From positions 39,148 through 103,147 of the forward strand of contig NZ_JACHCC010000016.1 of the NCBI RefSeq assembly GCF_014207135.1: a stretch of DNA of 64,000 nucleotides. The letters are read 5' to 3'. Made by a program: the position numbers and the translations under genes. This document shows, piece after piece, positions 17,218-26,277 of the stretch (its first letter is position 1; every line of letters starts with the position of its first letter). This stretch comes from Pedobacter cryoconitis (GTDB lineage Bacteria; Bacteroidota; Bacteroidia; Sphingobacteriales; Sphingobacteriaceae). The notes beneath the pieces are model-generated. The model did not search any database, was not told the origin of the DNA, and worked only from the letters and a program-made list of their open reading frames with translations.

Positions 17218-18336
17218 ATGGATAAAAAAGGGAAATCAAGAAAAAAAAGACAGGGTATAAAATTACCTAAAGCAGGCAGCAGTCCTGGTTTAGTATATAT
17301 CGATGAAAATTCACTCAAACCAGTCATTACCCTTCATAAAATTAATGAAAGTACCTTTGAAACCCGGGAACTGGATAGTCTGAGCAATATTTCCCAGCTG
17401 CTTTCCGATAAGAACTTTACCTTTTGGGTTGAAATCAAAGGCTATAATTCAGCTGAGTTATTTGAAACCCTGAACCGTGAGCTGAATATAAACAGGCTAA
17501 TTCTGGAAGACATCACCAGGAGTTACCAGCGTCCTAAAATCGAAGAGTATGACGATTATGTTTTCGCTGTCAGCAGGATGCTTTTGCTCGATGAGGAGAA
17601 GAACCTGGAGAATGAACAGCTCTCTTTTATCCTGACGGATAATGCGCTTATTACTTTGCAGGAACGGTATTCGGATTGTTTCGGGCCGATCAAGCAAAGA
17701 CTGAAAGCAGGAAAAGGTAATATCAGAATTGCAGGGAGCAGTTATATTATGTATGCCCTGATGGATATCATTGTAGATACCTATTTTGAAATTTTAGGGG
17801 TCTGGAGTGAGGATCTTGATTTGATTGAAGACCGTCTTTTTGACAAACCCGACAGGAGCTTCATGTTCGATATCCAATTGATTAAAAGGAACCTGATTAA
17901 TATCCGCCGTGTAGCCTGGCCAGAGCGGGATAAGCTGAATGATATCTTACGCAGCCATAGTCCACTGATTACTGACCAGACTAAACTCTATATCCGCGAT
18001 GCCTATGATCACTGTATACAGATCATCGATATCGTAGAGTCATTGAAAGAGATCTCTGCTAGTAATATCGATATGTATTTATCTATTGTCAGCAACCGGA
18101 TGAATGAAATTATGAAGGTGCTGACCATCATTTCTTCTATTTTTATCCCCCTTACGTTTATTGCCGGGATCTACGGAATGAATTTCGCCAAGGAAGATCC
18201 CGTTACCCACCAATTGATGCCATATAATATGCCCGAGCTCTATGCTTCGCACGGATATTTGTATACAATGATCATTATGGTGGTGATTGCTATACTTCAG
18301 GTAATCTATTTTTGGCGCAAAGGTTGGTTTAAATAA
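17218..18336 (+). CDS. corA: magnesium/cobalt transporter CorA
   Basis: A 372-residue inner-membrane divalent-cation channel, expected as a homopentamer. The large N-terminal cytoplasmic domain (about 1-300) ends in two C-terminal membrane helices (about 308-330 and 345-365). The signature YGMNF (GMN motif) closes the first pore helix, and a positively charged tail follows. The N-terminal 17 residues are very Lys/Arg-rich. Length is in the normal range (316-380). It starts 3 bp after the WbqC-like gene and is 45 bp before mgtE, so the three may be one transcript. Confidence 0.92.
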   Translation: MDKKGKSRKKRQGIKLPKAGSSPGLVYIDENSLKPVITLHKINESTFETRELDSLSNISQLLSDKNFTFWVEIKGYNSAELFETLNRELNINRLILEDITRSYQRPKIEEYDDYVFAVSRMLLLDEEKNLENEQLSFILTDNALITLQERYSDCFGPIKQRLKAGKGNIRIAGSSYIMYALMDIIVDTYFEILGVWSEDLDLIEDRLFDKPDRSFMFDIQLIKRNLINIRRVAWPERDKLNDILRSHSPLITDQTKLYIRDAYDHCIQIIDIVESLKEISASNIDMYLSIVSNRMNEIMKVLTIISSIFIPLTFIAGIYGMNFAKEDPVTHQLMPYNMPELYASHGYLYTMIIMVVIAILQVIYFWRKGWFK

Positions 18337-18381
18337 GAATAGGGCCAGATAAAAGAGAAAATATAATTACCTTAGCGGGGC

Positions 18382-19731
18382 ATGCAATCTTATGAACTAG
18401 ACAAATCCGACGTTTCCAAAATAAAGGCCGCTCTGAGTGGCAGTGATAACCAGTTAGCTATAATTCTGGATGAATATCACGCGTCTGAAATTGCCATATT
18501 ATTTGAAAGCCTGACGCAGGAAGACAGAGAGCGTATTATCAATCTGCTTCCGGTAGAAACAGCCTCTGAGATTTTCGCAGAGATGCCTGAGGAATCGCAT
18601 CCCGAAGATTTATTATTCCAGCTTCATCCCGACAAACGTACCGAGATCGTAGAAGAGCTTGATTATGATGATGCGACGGATATTATCTCTCAGCTTGATG
18701 AACATGAGCAGAGAGAAATTCTCGAAGATCTGAGTGAAGATGATGCATCGCATATCAGAAACCTGATGAGTTATGATGAAGATACAGCCGGCGGGCTGAT
18801 GAATACGGAGTTTATCCGTATACACCTTCATTTAACCAAAAAGGATGCGATTGAAGAAATCATCAGACAAAGTGAAGAAATTGAAGAGTTCTATACCATT
18901 TTTGTAACTGATGAAAACAACGTTTTTCAGGGGATTGTCTCTCTGAAAGATATTATCAAAGCCAAAGGAAATGTCGAAATCACTGAACTGGTGAAGTCGG
19001 ATGTAGCCTGGGTAAGCGCCGATACCGATCAGGAAGAGGTAGCAAGGCTGATTTCCCAATACAATATTACCAGTATTCCGGTGTTGGATAAACAGATGAA
19101 ATTATTAGGAAGAGTAACTTTTGATGATGTTATCGATGTACTGGAAGAAGAGAATACCGAAGACATCCTGAAAATATCCGGGGTTTCTGAAGATGAGGAA
19201 CTAAGCGGTAACTGGGTCGAAGCGGTAAAATCAAGGTTACCCTGGCTGGTTATCAATTTGGGAACTGCCTTTCTGGCCTCGGCTGTAGTCCGTTACTTTG
19301 AACCTACCATTGCAAAAATCGCCGTACTTTCTGCTTACATGACTATTATTGCCGGTATGGGTGGGAATGCCGCTACGCAGGCTCTGGCAGTAACTGTAAG
19401 GAGAATTTCCTTATATGATCTGACCGATAACCAGGCTTATCGTACCGTACTAAAAGAGTTTACCGTTGGCCTGATCAATGGTGCGGCAACCGGACTGATT
19501 GTTTTTGTTTTCGCACTCATCTTTGATAAGAACCCAATGCTGGGTTTAGTTATTTTTCTGGCCATGACCGGAAACCTGGTTATTGCGGGAATAACAGGAG
19601 CGGGGATACCGCTCATGTTGAAAAGAGTAGGAATAGACCCGGCAATTGCTTCGTCAATCATCATCACAACGTTTACCGATGTGTTTGGATTCTTATTGCT
19701 GTTAGGGATGGCGAGTAAGCTTCTGCTTTAA
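18382..19731 (+). CDS. mgtE: magnesium transporter MgtE
   Basis: A 449-residue magnesium channel, unrelated to CorA, gated by intracellular Mg2+. It has an N-terminal superhelical MgtE_N domain (about 20-130, acidic), two CBS domains (about 140-260) and a C-terminal five-helix membrane domain (about 285-449). The last carries the pore segment AYMTIIAGMGGNAATQ. The many Asp/Glu residues in the cytosolic domains fit Mg2+ sensing. Domain order and length are standard. No Mg2+-responsive leader is visible in the 45 bp before it. Confidence 0.93.
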   Translation: MQSYELDKSDVSKIKAALSGSDNQLAIILDEYHASEIAILFESLTQEDRERIINLLPVETASEIFAEMPEESHPEDLLFQLHPDKRTEIVEELDYDDATDIISQLDEHEQREILEDLSEDDASHIRNLMSYDEDTAGGLMNTEFIRIHLHLTKKDAIEEIIRQSEEIEEFYTIFVTDENNVFQGIVSLKDIIKAKGNVEITELVKSDVAWVSADTDQEEVARLISQYNITSIPVLDKQMKLLGRVTFDDVIDVLEEENTEDILKISGVSEDEELSGNWVEAVKSRLPWLVINLGTAFLASAVVRYFEPTIAKIAVLSAYMTIIAGMGGNAATQALAVTVRRISLYDLTDNQAYRTVLKEFTVGLINGAATGLIVFVFALIFDKNPMLGLVIFLAMTGNLVIAGITGAGIPLMLKRVGIDPAIASSIIITTFTDVFGFLLLLGMASKLLL

Positions 19732-19740
19732 AAACGCTTT

Positions 19741-20742
19741 TTACTCCATTTTTGAAGCTGAAGAATCTGCATGGTACTTGCCTAATATGGTATTAGTCTC
19801 GTCGATAAAACGCTGAACTTTTTTAGTCTTCCAAAAGGAGGTGAGGAACAATACTTTTACCTTTTTTGTTTCCGGCAGGTAGATCTCTGCCTTTATTTCT
19901 GTTCCGGAATAGATCAGGTTAGTGGTTTTACGTACAATCAGAAAACGAATGAAGTCATTATAAGAATAGACTTTAAGACCTGTTATTGATTTATGGATGA
20001 TCTGGCGACTATTTTTATCAAATCTAACCGATCTGAAAAAAGTACTCGCGAGTACCAAACCAATCACTAAAGGGAAATAAGTAACCAATATTCTTTTAAT
20101 ATCTGAATCATTACTCATAAAATCCGGTGTATTTAGTATAAGTGGTGTAACGCCGATCAAAAGGATCCCGAAAATCAAAGAGGCCACACGATCACTTTTT
20201 ACTTTATAGACACCATTTTCTTCCTTGAAATATTTAAAATCGTAAATCACAGGTTTAGCAATTAATGGCTGACTCGCAAATACCAGTTGATCAATCTTTG
20301 GCAAAACTTCCTGCTGATAAGCTATCAGGTTTTGATCAGTAGCTTTTGAATAACCAGCGGATATAGCTATTCCTCTGCCGTGACTGTAGGCTGCAGTAAA
20401 TATTTTGTAGCAATAAGACCCGGCAACACTATAAGAAGTTACTTTGCCGATCTGATTGAAAGGAATATTTTTAATGGCTATCCCAAATACTTTAACAGAC
20501 ATGATTTGATTAATGCCATCAAAGAAAATATGACGGCCTCCAACGCCAAAGAGCACCAGGGAGGTGACCAGGATAAAGATTTCATAATTGATCAGTGAAC
20601 CAAGCGGAATATTCTGGTTGATAAATAGGGTAATAATTAAAGCCGAAGCTGCTATAAAATAAATTATACTTAACGTACGGGCTATTAATGAAGGATATAT
20701 AGTTAAGTTATCTGCTTCTATAGTCCACTTTGTTTTTGCCAT
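19741..20742 (-). CDS. hypothetical membrane protein, 333 residues
   Basis: I do not recognise the family. Two pairs of hydrophobic helices are visible (about residues 20-40 and 50-70, then 190-210 and 222-240), each followed by a beta-rich soluble stretch with a similar feel (FFDGINQIMSVKVFGI against RFDKNSRQIIHKSITGL). This looks like an internal duplication of a two-helix plus PH-like unit, an idea from the pattern only. The gene lies 39 bp downstream of the secreted-protein gene at 20782 on the same strand, and its stop is convergent with that of mgtE. Confidence 0.6.
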   Translation of the reverse strand: MAKTKWTIEADNLTIYPSLIARTLSIIYFIAASALIITLFINQNIPLGSLINYEIFILVTSLVLFGVGGRHIFFDGINQIMSVKVFGIAIKNIPFNQIGKVTSYSVAGSYCYKIFTAAYSHGRGIAISAGYSKATDQNLIAYQQEVLPKIDQLVFASQPLIAKPVIYDFKYFKEENGVYKVKSDRVASLIFGILLIGVTPLILNTPDFMSNDSDIKRILVTYFPLVIGLVLASTFFRSVRFDKNSRQIIHKSITGLKVYSYNDFIRFLIVRKTTNLIYSGTEIKAEIYLPETKKVKVLFLTSFWKTKKVQRFIDETNTILGKYHADSSASKME

Positions 20743-20781
20743 AGTAATTAAAAATTGATTAGCGTTTTGTACTGGTTAAAA

Positions 20782-21387
20782 TTATTTTCCTGGCAGCGTG
20801 ATCCCAGGGAATTTATATTGTCCGAATTTGTTGAGCAAATCCATCCTTTTTGTCTTTAAATTAGTCATGAAATTAATAATGTCATCACCATAGGCTCTGG
20901 TACTTATTCCAAACAGGAGTACCGCTTTTTGTCCGTTCTTACCAGTTATTGTTTGATAACGATAGATATTCCGTTCAATAATAGTGACTGTTTTTCCATC
21001 TGCAGAACTTGCCGACAGCATAAAATCAAGCATTGGTTCTCCATCTTTCTCTAATAGCTGATAATTGATAATAGGATTGGTTTCTTTTGCTTTCTTTAAC
21101 TCCAGTACCTTCTTTCTGACCAGGTCTTGTATGGTTACCTCTCCGATAATTAAATCAGTAAGGAGCATACTTTTGTACCTGTCGGAATTATCTCCTTTGG
21201 TCAGGTATTCTTGTTTATAAAAGTTAGCTGCAGGGTGCGAAGACCAGGATAAGCTATAAGAAGCACTATTAAAGACAATAGGGCTTTTCACATTCAGGTA
21301 GTTAACAGGTGCAGGTGTCTGACCATAGGCCGTTGTAGCTACTAAAATGAATGCGATAATGGAGGGTAAAAAGCGTGTTGATTTCAT
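20782..21387 (-). CDS. hypothetical secreted protein, 201 residues
   Basis: No family is recognised. A clear signal peptide (residues about 1-22, ending TAYGQ) predicts export to the periplasm or beyond. The mature part is mixed alpha/beta with a basic C-terminus (LKTKRMDLLNKFGQ) and no Cys. It is probably co-transcribed with the membrane protein downstream (39-bp gap). A terminator hairpin separates it from ohr upstream. Confidence 0.6.
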   Translation of the reverse strand: MKSTRFLPSIIAFILVATTAYGQTPAPVNYLNVKSPIVFNSASYSLSWSSHPAANFYKQEYLTKGDNSDRYKSMLLTDLIIGEVTIQDLVRKKVLELKKAKETNPIINYQLLEKDGEPMLDFMLSASSADGKTVTIIERNIYRYQTITGKNGQKAVLLFGISTRAYGDDIINFMTNLKTKRMDLLNKFGQYKFPGITLPGK

Positions 21388-21433
21388 CGTTTAATTAATT
21401 TCAAATCGTTGAGATTTAAATTCTCAGCAAAAG

Positions 21434-21474
21434 AAATGCCGCTTTCGCAAAATTGTTTGCGTAAAGCGGCAAAT
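21434..21474 (-). terminator. intrinsic terminator after ohr
   Basis: Long inverted repeat: TGCCGCTTT (21437-21445) pairs with AAAGCGGCA (21463-21471), and an inner GCAAA/TTTGC stem surrounds a 4-nt loop. On the minus strand a TTTCTTTT run follows. It ends the ohr message before the secreted-protein gene. Confidence 0.75.
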
Positions 21475-21500
21475 TTAAAATTCATAGGGTTATATCCGGA

Positions 21501-21920
21501 TTATATAGCTGTTACTCTGGTCTCAATATTACCACGGGTAGCTTTAGAATAAGGACATGCCCGGTGAGCTTTATCAGCCAGTTTCTGGGCTTCCTCATGA
21601 TTCAGTCCTGGAATGTGTACATCCAGTTCGGCAGACAATACATAAGCATTTCCATCCTGATTAAAGGAGACCTGTACATTAACTGTGGCATCCCCAACTT
21701 CTATTCCTTCATTTTTAGCAACCGCGTGTAATGCACCCAGATAACAAGGTCCCCAGGCCGCTGCAAATAATTGTTCCGGGTTAGTTGCACCACCCTGGCC
21801 ACCCATTTCCTTAGGTGTCCTGACATCGAATTCGATAGTGCCGTCGCTTGATTTGATGTGCCCGTCCCGGCCGTCCCTGGCCAATACTGAAGCTGTATAT
21901 AGTTTTTCCATGTTTTGCAA
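21501..21920 (-). CDS. ohr: organic hydroperoxide resistance protein (Ohr, OsmC family)
   Basis: A thiol peroxidase that reduces organic hydroperoxides in the cytoplasm. The 139-residue product has the two redox cysteines in the expected contexts, Cys59 in AAWGPCYLGAL and Cys122 in HRACPYSKATRGN. Length is normal (about 138-142). The start may be three residues downstream at 21911 (MEKLYTAS), the more usual N-terminus. In many bacteria ohr is controlled by an adjacent OhrR; none is present here. It is on the same strand as, and 38 bp from, the FUSC gene upstream. Confidence 0.92.
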   Translation of the reverse strand: MQNMEKLYTASVLARDGRDGHIKSSDGTIEFDVRTPKEMGGQGGATNPEQLFAAAWGPCYLGALHAVAKNEGIEVGDATVNVQVSFNQDGNAYVLSAELDVHIPGLNHEEAQKLADKAHRACPYSKATRGNIETRVTAI

Positions 21921-21958
21921 TCTTAGTTCAATAATAACAAAACGAACGACCTTAAGTT

Positions 21959-24121
21959 TTAGATTTTAATTTTTTCGCATAACTTAAAGATATCATAAGC
22001 GACCTTTTGGATCATATCATATTGCTCAATAATCATCATATCATTTTCAGGAATAGATTTCTGATCATCCTGTAAACTTTTGATCAGTGGAACATTACTT
22101 TGTTCCTGCTCATTTTTGATCAGGTACTCTGAAGATAAGTTCAGGAGATATAAAGTATTATTCACTATTGGCTTTAACTCCTCCGGATTTGAAAGCGTAA
22201 AGGAATGCTCCTTATAATATAAAGACAAGGTGGCGATATAAGAAGACAGCAAATGATTCAGCGCTGTAAACTGATGCATTTCAGTCATCATCCGTTGTTT
22301 GCTCTTAGGCTCAGAGAACATCTTCTGAAATAAAGAGGAAAGGTTTGCTGAAGTTACATAGACCTCTTTTCTGGCTACTCGGTAATTCGTCAGGTTGTGT
22401 TCGGTTTCAAAATACAATAAGGTAACCTGATTAAAATAATCCATATTCGCCCTGATGGTGTTCAGCATGGCTTCCTTAATATTTTTATTCTCCCAGTTTG
22501 GAAATAAAGTATAGCTGCCTAATAAGGCAATCCCCGAACCAATCAAAGTGTCAAAAATCCGTTCCCTGGCTATTGACAGGTTACCCATACCCAGGAAATC
22601 AAATAAGACCAGAATATATGGTGTCATAAACAATACGCTCACGACATAGTTCTTTCGCTGGAAACTATAAGTTCCGATCATACAAAACAGCAGGATGAAA
22701 AACAAAGTATGTTTGTCATGGATATAGACCAGTATCCCCATCCCAATAAATGCACCGATCACTGTACCAATCAGACGTTCATAATTTCGCTGTTTGGTTA
22801 AACTAAAGGCGGGTTTGGAAATAACCAATACAGTTAACAGGATCCAGTAACTATGCGAAGAGTCGAGGAACCTGGCAACCAGGTAACCAATCAGCATGGC
22901 AATAGCCACACGCATAGAGTGTCTGAAAGTTGAAGAACTGAGTGTCAGGTTGTCAAAAAATAATTTAACGTCAAATTTCTGCCTGGTAATAAAGCGCTCA
23001 GTATCCACAGCACTGCTGTTTTTCAGGTTCTTTTTCTCCTTTTTATTGAAATAGCCATTGATTGTTTTAACCCTGGCTGATATATTTTCAATATTGACCT
23101 CGATATTTTTCAGGGCGATTAATCCAAGCGTATTATACTTCCCATCCTTGTTTTCTTTTTCCAGCGTGAGGATCTCTTCCTTCAATAGCTTCACATCCTC
23201 GGTCAGTACTACCGGAGGACGGGGCGTGCCACCAGTTTTCAGGGCAAAAGCAATTTCATCCAGTTCCCAGGCAATCCTGTTGATCACCTGCTCATAGCGG
23301 GATAGTATCCCGGCCTGGTCAAACTGATCATGCAACTGATTATAGTTATAATAGGTAGACATGACCTGTTCGTACAAGTCAACCATATCCACAAAGACTA
23401 GTAATAAAAAGCGGCCTTCAGGAGTAGATTCCCTGACAATTTCACGCGTTTTGAACAGTACTTCCCTTACAGCATCTTGTTTTTCATGAACACCAACCTG
23501 GAGTTGCAGTAACTCGGCATAATTTTCATCATAATTTATATTTTCATGATAGAATTTTGCTTTAGCCCGCAGAAATTCACTCACTTCATGGATAGAGTCA
23601 CTTAAAGTTTGCTGAACAAGCCTGTAGGGTCTTAACCGGTAAAAGAAATAACTTAAAGAGAAGTACCAGATGCTCCCCGTGAATACCAGTAGAGAATAGA
23701 TCAGTACGTCTTTCCATGGACGGACATCGTCAATACTCAATACCATAATCAATAGCGTTGCAGTACCGACCAAAGCGGCTCTGGTACCGTAAAGAAAAAA
23801 CATAGAGAACAGAAAACTACAAACTACCAGTAGTGTTCCTATAAAATAAGGGCTCTTATTTGTCAGGCCTACAATAACCGATAGTACGGTGATGAGTACC
23901 GTGGTAACCAGCATTGCATTTCTCCGGTGAACAATCGGCCCGGGAGTATCTACCACACTAACGCATAAGGCACCTAATGATAAAGTCATTCCGTACTTCA
24001 ACATCCCGAACTGAGCTAAAATCAAAGAGGGGAGCAGTACACCAAAAGTGATGCGCAGCCCATCTGCAAAATAGGTACTCAGTAAAAAATCATGGATGCT
24101 TCTTATTGGACGATTAAACAT
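21959..24121 (-). CDS. FUSC-family membrane protein (YccS/YhfK-like)
   Basis: A 720-residue inner-membrane protein with the FUSC/YccS layout: an N-terminal group of about six helices (residues 20-165), a long cytosolic helical region (about 170-390) and a second group of helices (about 400-540). A cytosolic tail follows. The second group contains FLDSSHSYWILLTVLVISKPAF and RLIGTVIGAFIGM, typical of aromatic-acid exporter-related FUSC proteins. Transport of aromatic acids or another organic anion is the family idea; the true substrate is unknown. Confidence 0.85.
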   Translation of the reverse strand: MFNRPIRSIHDFLLSTYFADGLRITFGVLLPSLILAQFGMLKYGMTLSLGALCVSVVDTPGPIVHRRNAMLVTTVLITVLSVIVGLTNKSPYFIGTLLVVCSFLFSMFFLYGTRAALVGTATLLIMVLSIDDVRPWKDVLIYSLLVFTGSIWYFSLSYFFYRLRPYRLVQQTLSDSIHEVSEFLRAKAKFYHENINYDENYAELLQLQVGVHEKQDAVREVLFKTREIVRESTPEGRFLLLVFVDMVDLYEQVMSTYYNYNQLHDQFDQAGILSRYEQVINRIAWELDEIAFALKTGGTPRPPVVLTEDVKLLKEEILTLEKENKDGKYNTLGLIALKNIEVNIENISARVKTINGYFNKKEKKNLKNSSAVDTERFITRQKFDVKLFFDNLTLSSSTFRHSMRVAIAMLIGYLVARFLDSSHSYWILLTVLVISKPAFSLTKQRNYERLIGTVIGAFIGMGILVYIHDKHTLFFILLFCMIGTYSFQRKNYVVSVLFMTPYILVLFDFLGMGNLSIARERIFDTLIGSGIALLGSYTLFPNWENKNIKEAMLNTIRANMDYFNQVTLLYFETEHNLTNYRVARKEVYVTSANLSSLFQKMFSEPKSKQRMMTEMHQFTALNHLLSSYIATLSLYYKEHSFTLSNPEELKPIVNNTLYLLNLSSEYLIKNEQEQSNVPLIKSLQDDQKSIPENDMMIIEQYDMIQKVAYDIFKLCEKIKI

Positions 24122-24184
24122 AGTTGATTTAAAATCCTAATTTATCAATAATCTGACCGAAACAATCTATTTCCTGAAACAAGA

Positions 24185-25399
24185 CTAGGAATGATGTTTT
24201 TTTAATGCTGCTGAACATATAAACAAGCCAATCAGAGTCAGGATCGCTGCCAGTATAAACGGTGCACCCGGAAAATAAACTGTATGATGCGGATTGGTAA
24301 AATAAGCAAAAAGATTAGTCATCAGTAAAGGACCAATGATTGCTGCAGCGCTCATCAAACCAGCTGTAACTCCCTGTATCTCACCCTGTGCATTGGCCTC
24401 AACATTATTGGAAATTATTCCCTGCATGGCCGGGCCAAAGATACCCGCCAGGCCATAGGGGAGCATAAAAGCAAACATCATCCAGCCTTGCGTTGCAAAA
24501 GCAAAAAGTACAAATCCGATGATGTATAGAATCAAACCATAATAAACAGCTTTTACCTGTCCGATTTTAGGAATGATTACCCTGATTAACCCGCCCTGTA
24601 CTATTCCCACTACAATACCGACAAAACCCAGTGAATAACCAACCCAGGCTTCATTCCAGTGAAATTTTTCCATCGTATAGTAAGTCCAGCTGGATTGAAC
24701 CGCGTGTCCTGAAATATATAATAAAAATAAAGCTGCTAACAGCCCTATCAGGGCCGGGTATTTTTTGATATGCAGTAAAGAACCTATCGGATTTGCCCGT
24801 TTCCAGTCAAAACTACGTCTGTTTTCCAATGCCAGTGATTCAGGCAGGATGAAGTATCCGTACAACCAGTTGATTAAAGATAATACCGCTGATATGATAA
24901 ATGGAATTCTTAAACCATACTGGCTGAAAACACCACCAATTACCGGACCTATAATAAAACCAATCCCAAAAGCTGCACCAATCAAACCAAAGTTTTGTGA
25001 TCTTTTTTCGGGCGGGCTGACATCGGCAATGTAAGCCATGGCAGTTGTAAAACTGGCACCTGTAATTCCGGCAAAGATCCTTCCCGCAAACAGCCAGGCA
25101 ATAGTAGGGGCAAAAGCCAGAAAGATATAATCTATACCTAAACCAAATAGTGAAGCCAGTAATACTGGTCTGCGTCCAAAACGATCGCTTAAGCCACCCA
25201 GTATAGGCGCGCTGATAAACTGCATGACCGAATAAGAAATGGTCAGCCAGCCGCCATAAACTGCAGCAATGCTTAAACCTCCGCCAGTGAGTTCTTCTAT
25301 TAATTTGGGAAGGACAGGGATAATGATCCCAAATCCTGTAAAGTCAATCAATAAAGTGATAAAAATAAATCCAATTGCAGATTTCTTCTGAGAGGCCAT
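24185..25399 (-). CDS. MFS transporter, TCR/Tet type
   Basis: A 404-residue, 12-helix proton antiporter of the DHA1 tetracycline-efflux branch. The first helix has DFTGFGIIIPVLPKL; motif A between helices 2 and 3 is GGLSDRFGRRPVLL; and helix 5 has GPVIGGVFSQYG. Length equals TetA (about 400). Such genes are common in soil Bacteroidota and need not give tetracycline resistance. No TetR-type regulator is adjacent. It is divergent from the ECF sigma gene across a 248-bp AT-rich gap (25400-25647) in which I see no clear promoter box. Confidence 0.88.
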   Translation of the reverse strand: MASQKKSAIGFIFITLLIDFTGFGIIIPVLPKLIEELTGGGLSIAAVYGGWLTISYSVMQFISAPILGGLSDRFGRRPVLLASLFGLGIDYIFLAFAPTIAWLFAGRIFAGITGASFTTAMAYIADVSPPEKRSQNFGLIGAAFGIGFIIGPVIGGVFSQYGLRIPFIISAVLSLINWLYGYFILPESLALENRRSFDWKRANPIGSLLHIKKYPALIGLLAALFLLYISGHAVQSSWTYYTMEKFHWNEAWVGYSLGFVGIVVGIVQGGLIRVIIPKIGQVKAVYYGLILYIIGFVLFAFATQGWMMFAFMLPYGLAGIFGPAMQGIISNNVEANAQGEIQGVTAGLMSAAAIIGPLLMTNLFAYFTNPHHTVYFPGAPFILAAILTLIGLFICSAALKKHHS

Positions 25400-25647
25400 A
25401 TATGAAGTTAAACCGTAAATTTAACTTAATTAATTTATTGCACAAATCGCAGGTAGTTGAGTATAAGTTACCATTCCATTAATTTACTGATAAATGCTGG
25501 TTAATTTCGCAACAGACTCATAGATTAAGTCCTGATTCTGAAATGTTTCCTATTTAAGGTTTAACGTTTTAATGAATTGAAAATAATGTTTTTTGAAAAT
25601 ATTTAATTAATATTATTCCTGTTAAACATATCCTATCTAACCAAAGA

Positions 25648-26256
25648 TTGAAAGAATTCTCGCATTTAGACGACAACGAGATTCTGCTAGCCTTTATAGC
25701 AGGAGAGAAGTATGCCTATGAAGTAATTTATGACCGGTTCTGGCCATTACTTTACAGGCACGCCAGAAAAATGCTCCAGAACGAAGAAGATGCTAAAGAT
25801 GTGGTTCAGGAAGTATTCACTATGTTGTGGACCAGGGTCAATGAGCAAACCATCAAACCTCCGCTCGGCGCTTTTTTATATACCTGCACACGGAATAAGA
25901 TTCTCGACCTGATCAAACATGCTCAGGTAAAGGCAAAATATACAAACTCTTTAAAAGAGCTGATGGACAATACCCCTGTATTACCTGATGCTTTGTGTAT
26001 TGAACGCGAACTGGCCAGTCAGATCGAGCAGGAAGTCCAGCGCCTGCCGGCAAAAATGAGGGCAATTTTTGAACTCAGCCGCAAAGAATACAAAACGCAC
26101 AAAGAAATTTCCGAACAACTCAATATCTCTGATCAGACCGTTAAAAAGCAGGTTAGTAATGCTTTACATATTCTTAAAGCAAAGCTGGGTATGTTTTTTA
26201 CTTTTTTTTTAATATTTTTCTACTCCCTGCACCTAAGTAGCTCGTTATACCTGTAA
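25648..26256 (+). CDS. ECF RNA polymerase sigma factor (FecI-like)
   Basis: A 202-residue extracytoplasmic-function sigma factor that should direct transcription of the downstream SusC/SusD locus when released by FecR. Region 2 (about 15-85) has DAKDVVQEVFTMLWTR; region 4 (about 120-175) has the helix-turn-helix THKEISEQLNISDQTVKKQV. The start is TTG at 25648: no in-frame ATG or GTG lies between the upstream stop (25594) and region 2. The C-terminal 23 residues are strikingly hydrophobic, encoded partly by a T9 run (26202-26210). The anti-sigma gene follows after 21 bp. Confidence 0.88.
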   Translation: MKEFSHLDDNEILLAFIAGEKYAYEVIYDRFWPLLYRHARKMLQNEEDAKDVVQEVFTMLWTRVNEQTIKPPLGAFLYTCTRNKILDLIKHAQVKAKYTNSLKELMDNTPVLPDALCIERELASQIEQEVQRLPAKMRAIFELSRKEYKTHKEISEQLNISDQTVKKQVSNALHILKAKLGMFFTFFLIFFYSLHLSSSLYL

Positions 26257-26277
26257 ATCAACCCTAAACCGGCTTGC

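Noticed and set aside
24185..25399. Tet-type exporter as a tetracycline resistance gene
   Set aside because: The MFS subfamily is clear, but there is no adjacent regulator or mobile element and such exporters often have other substrates.
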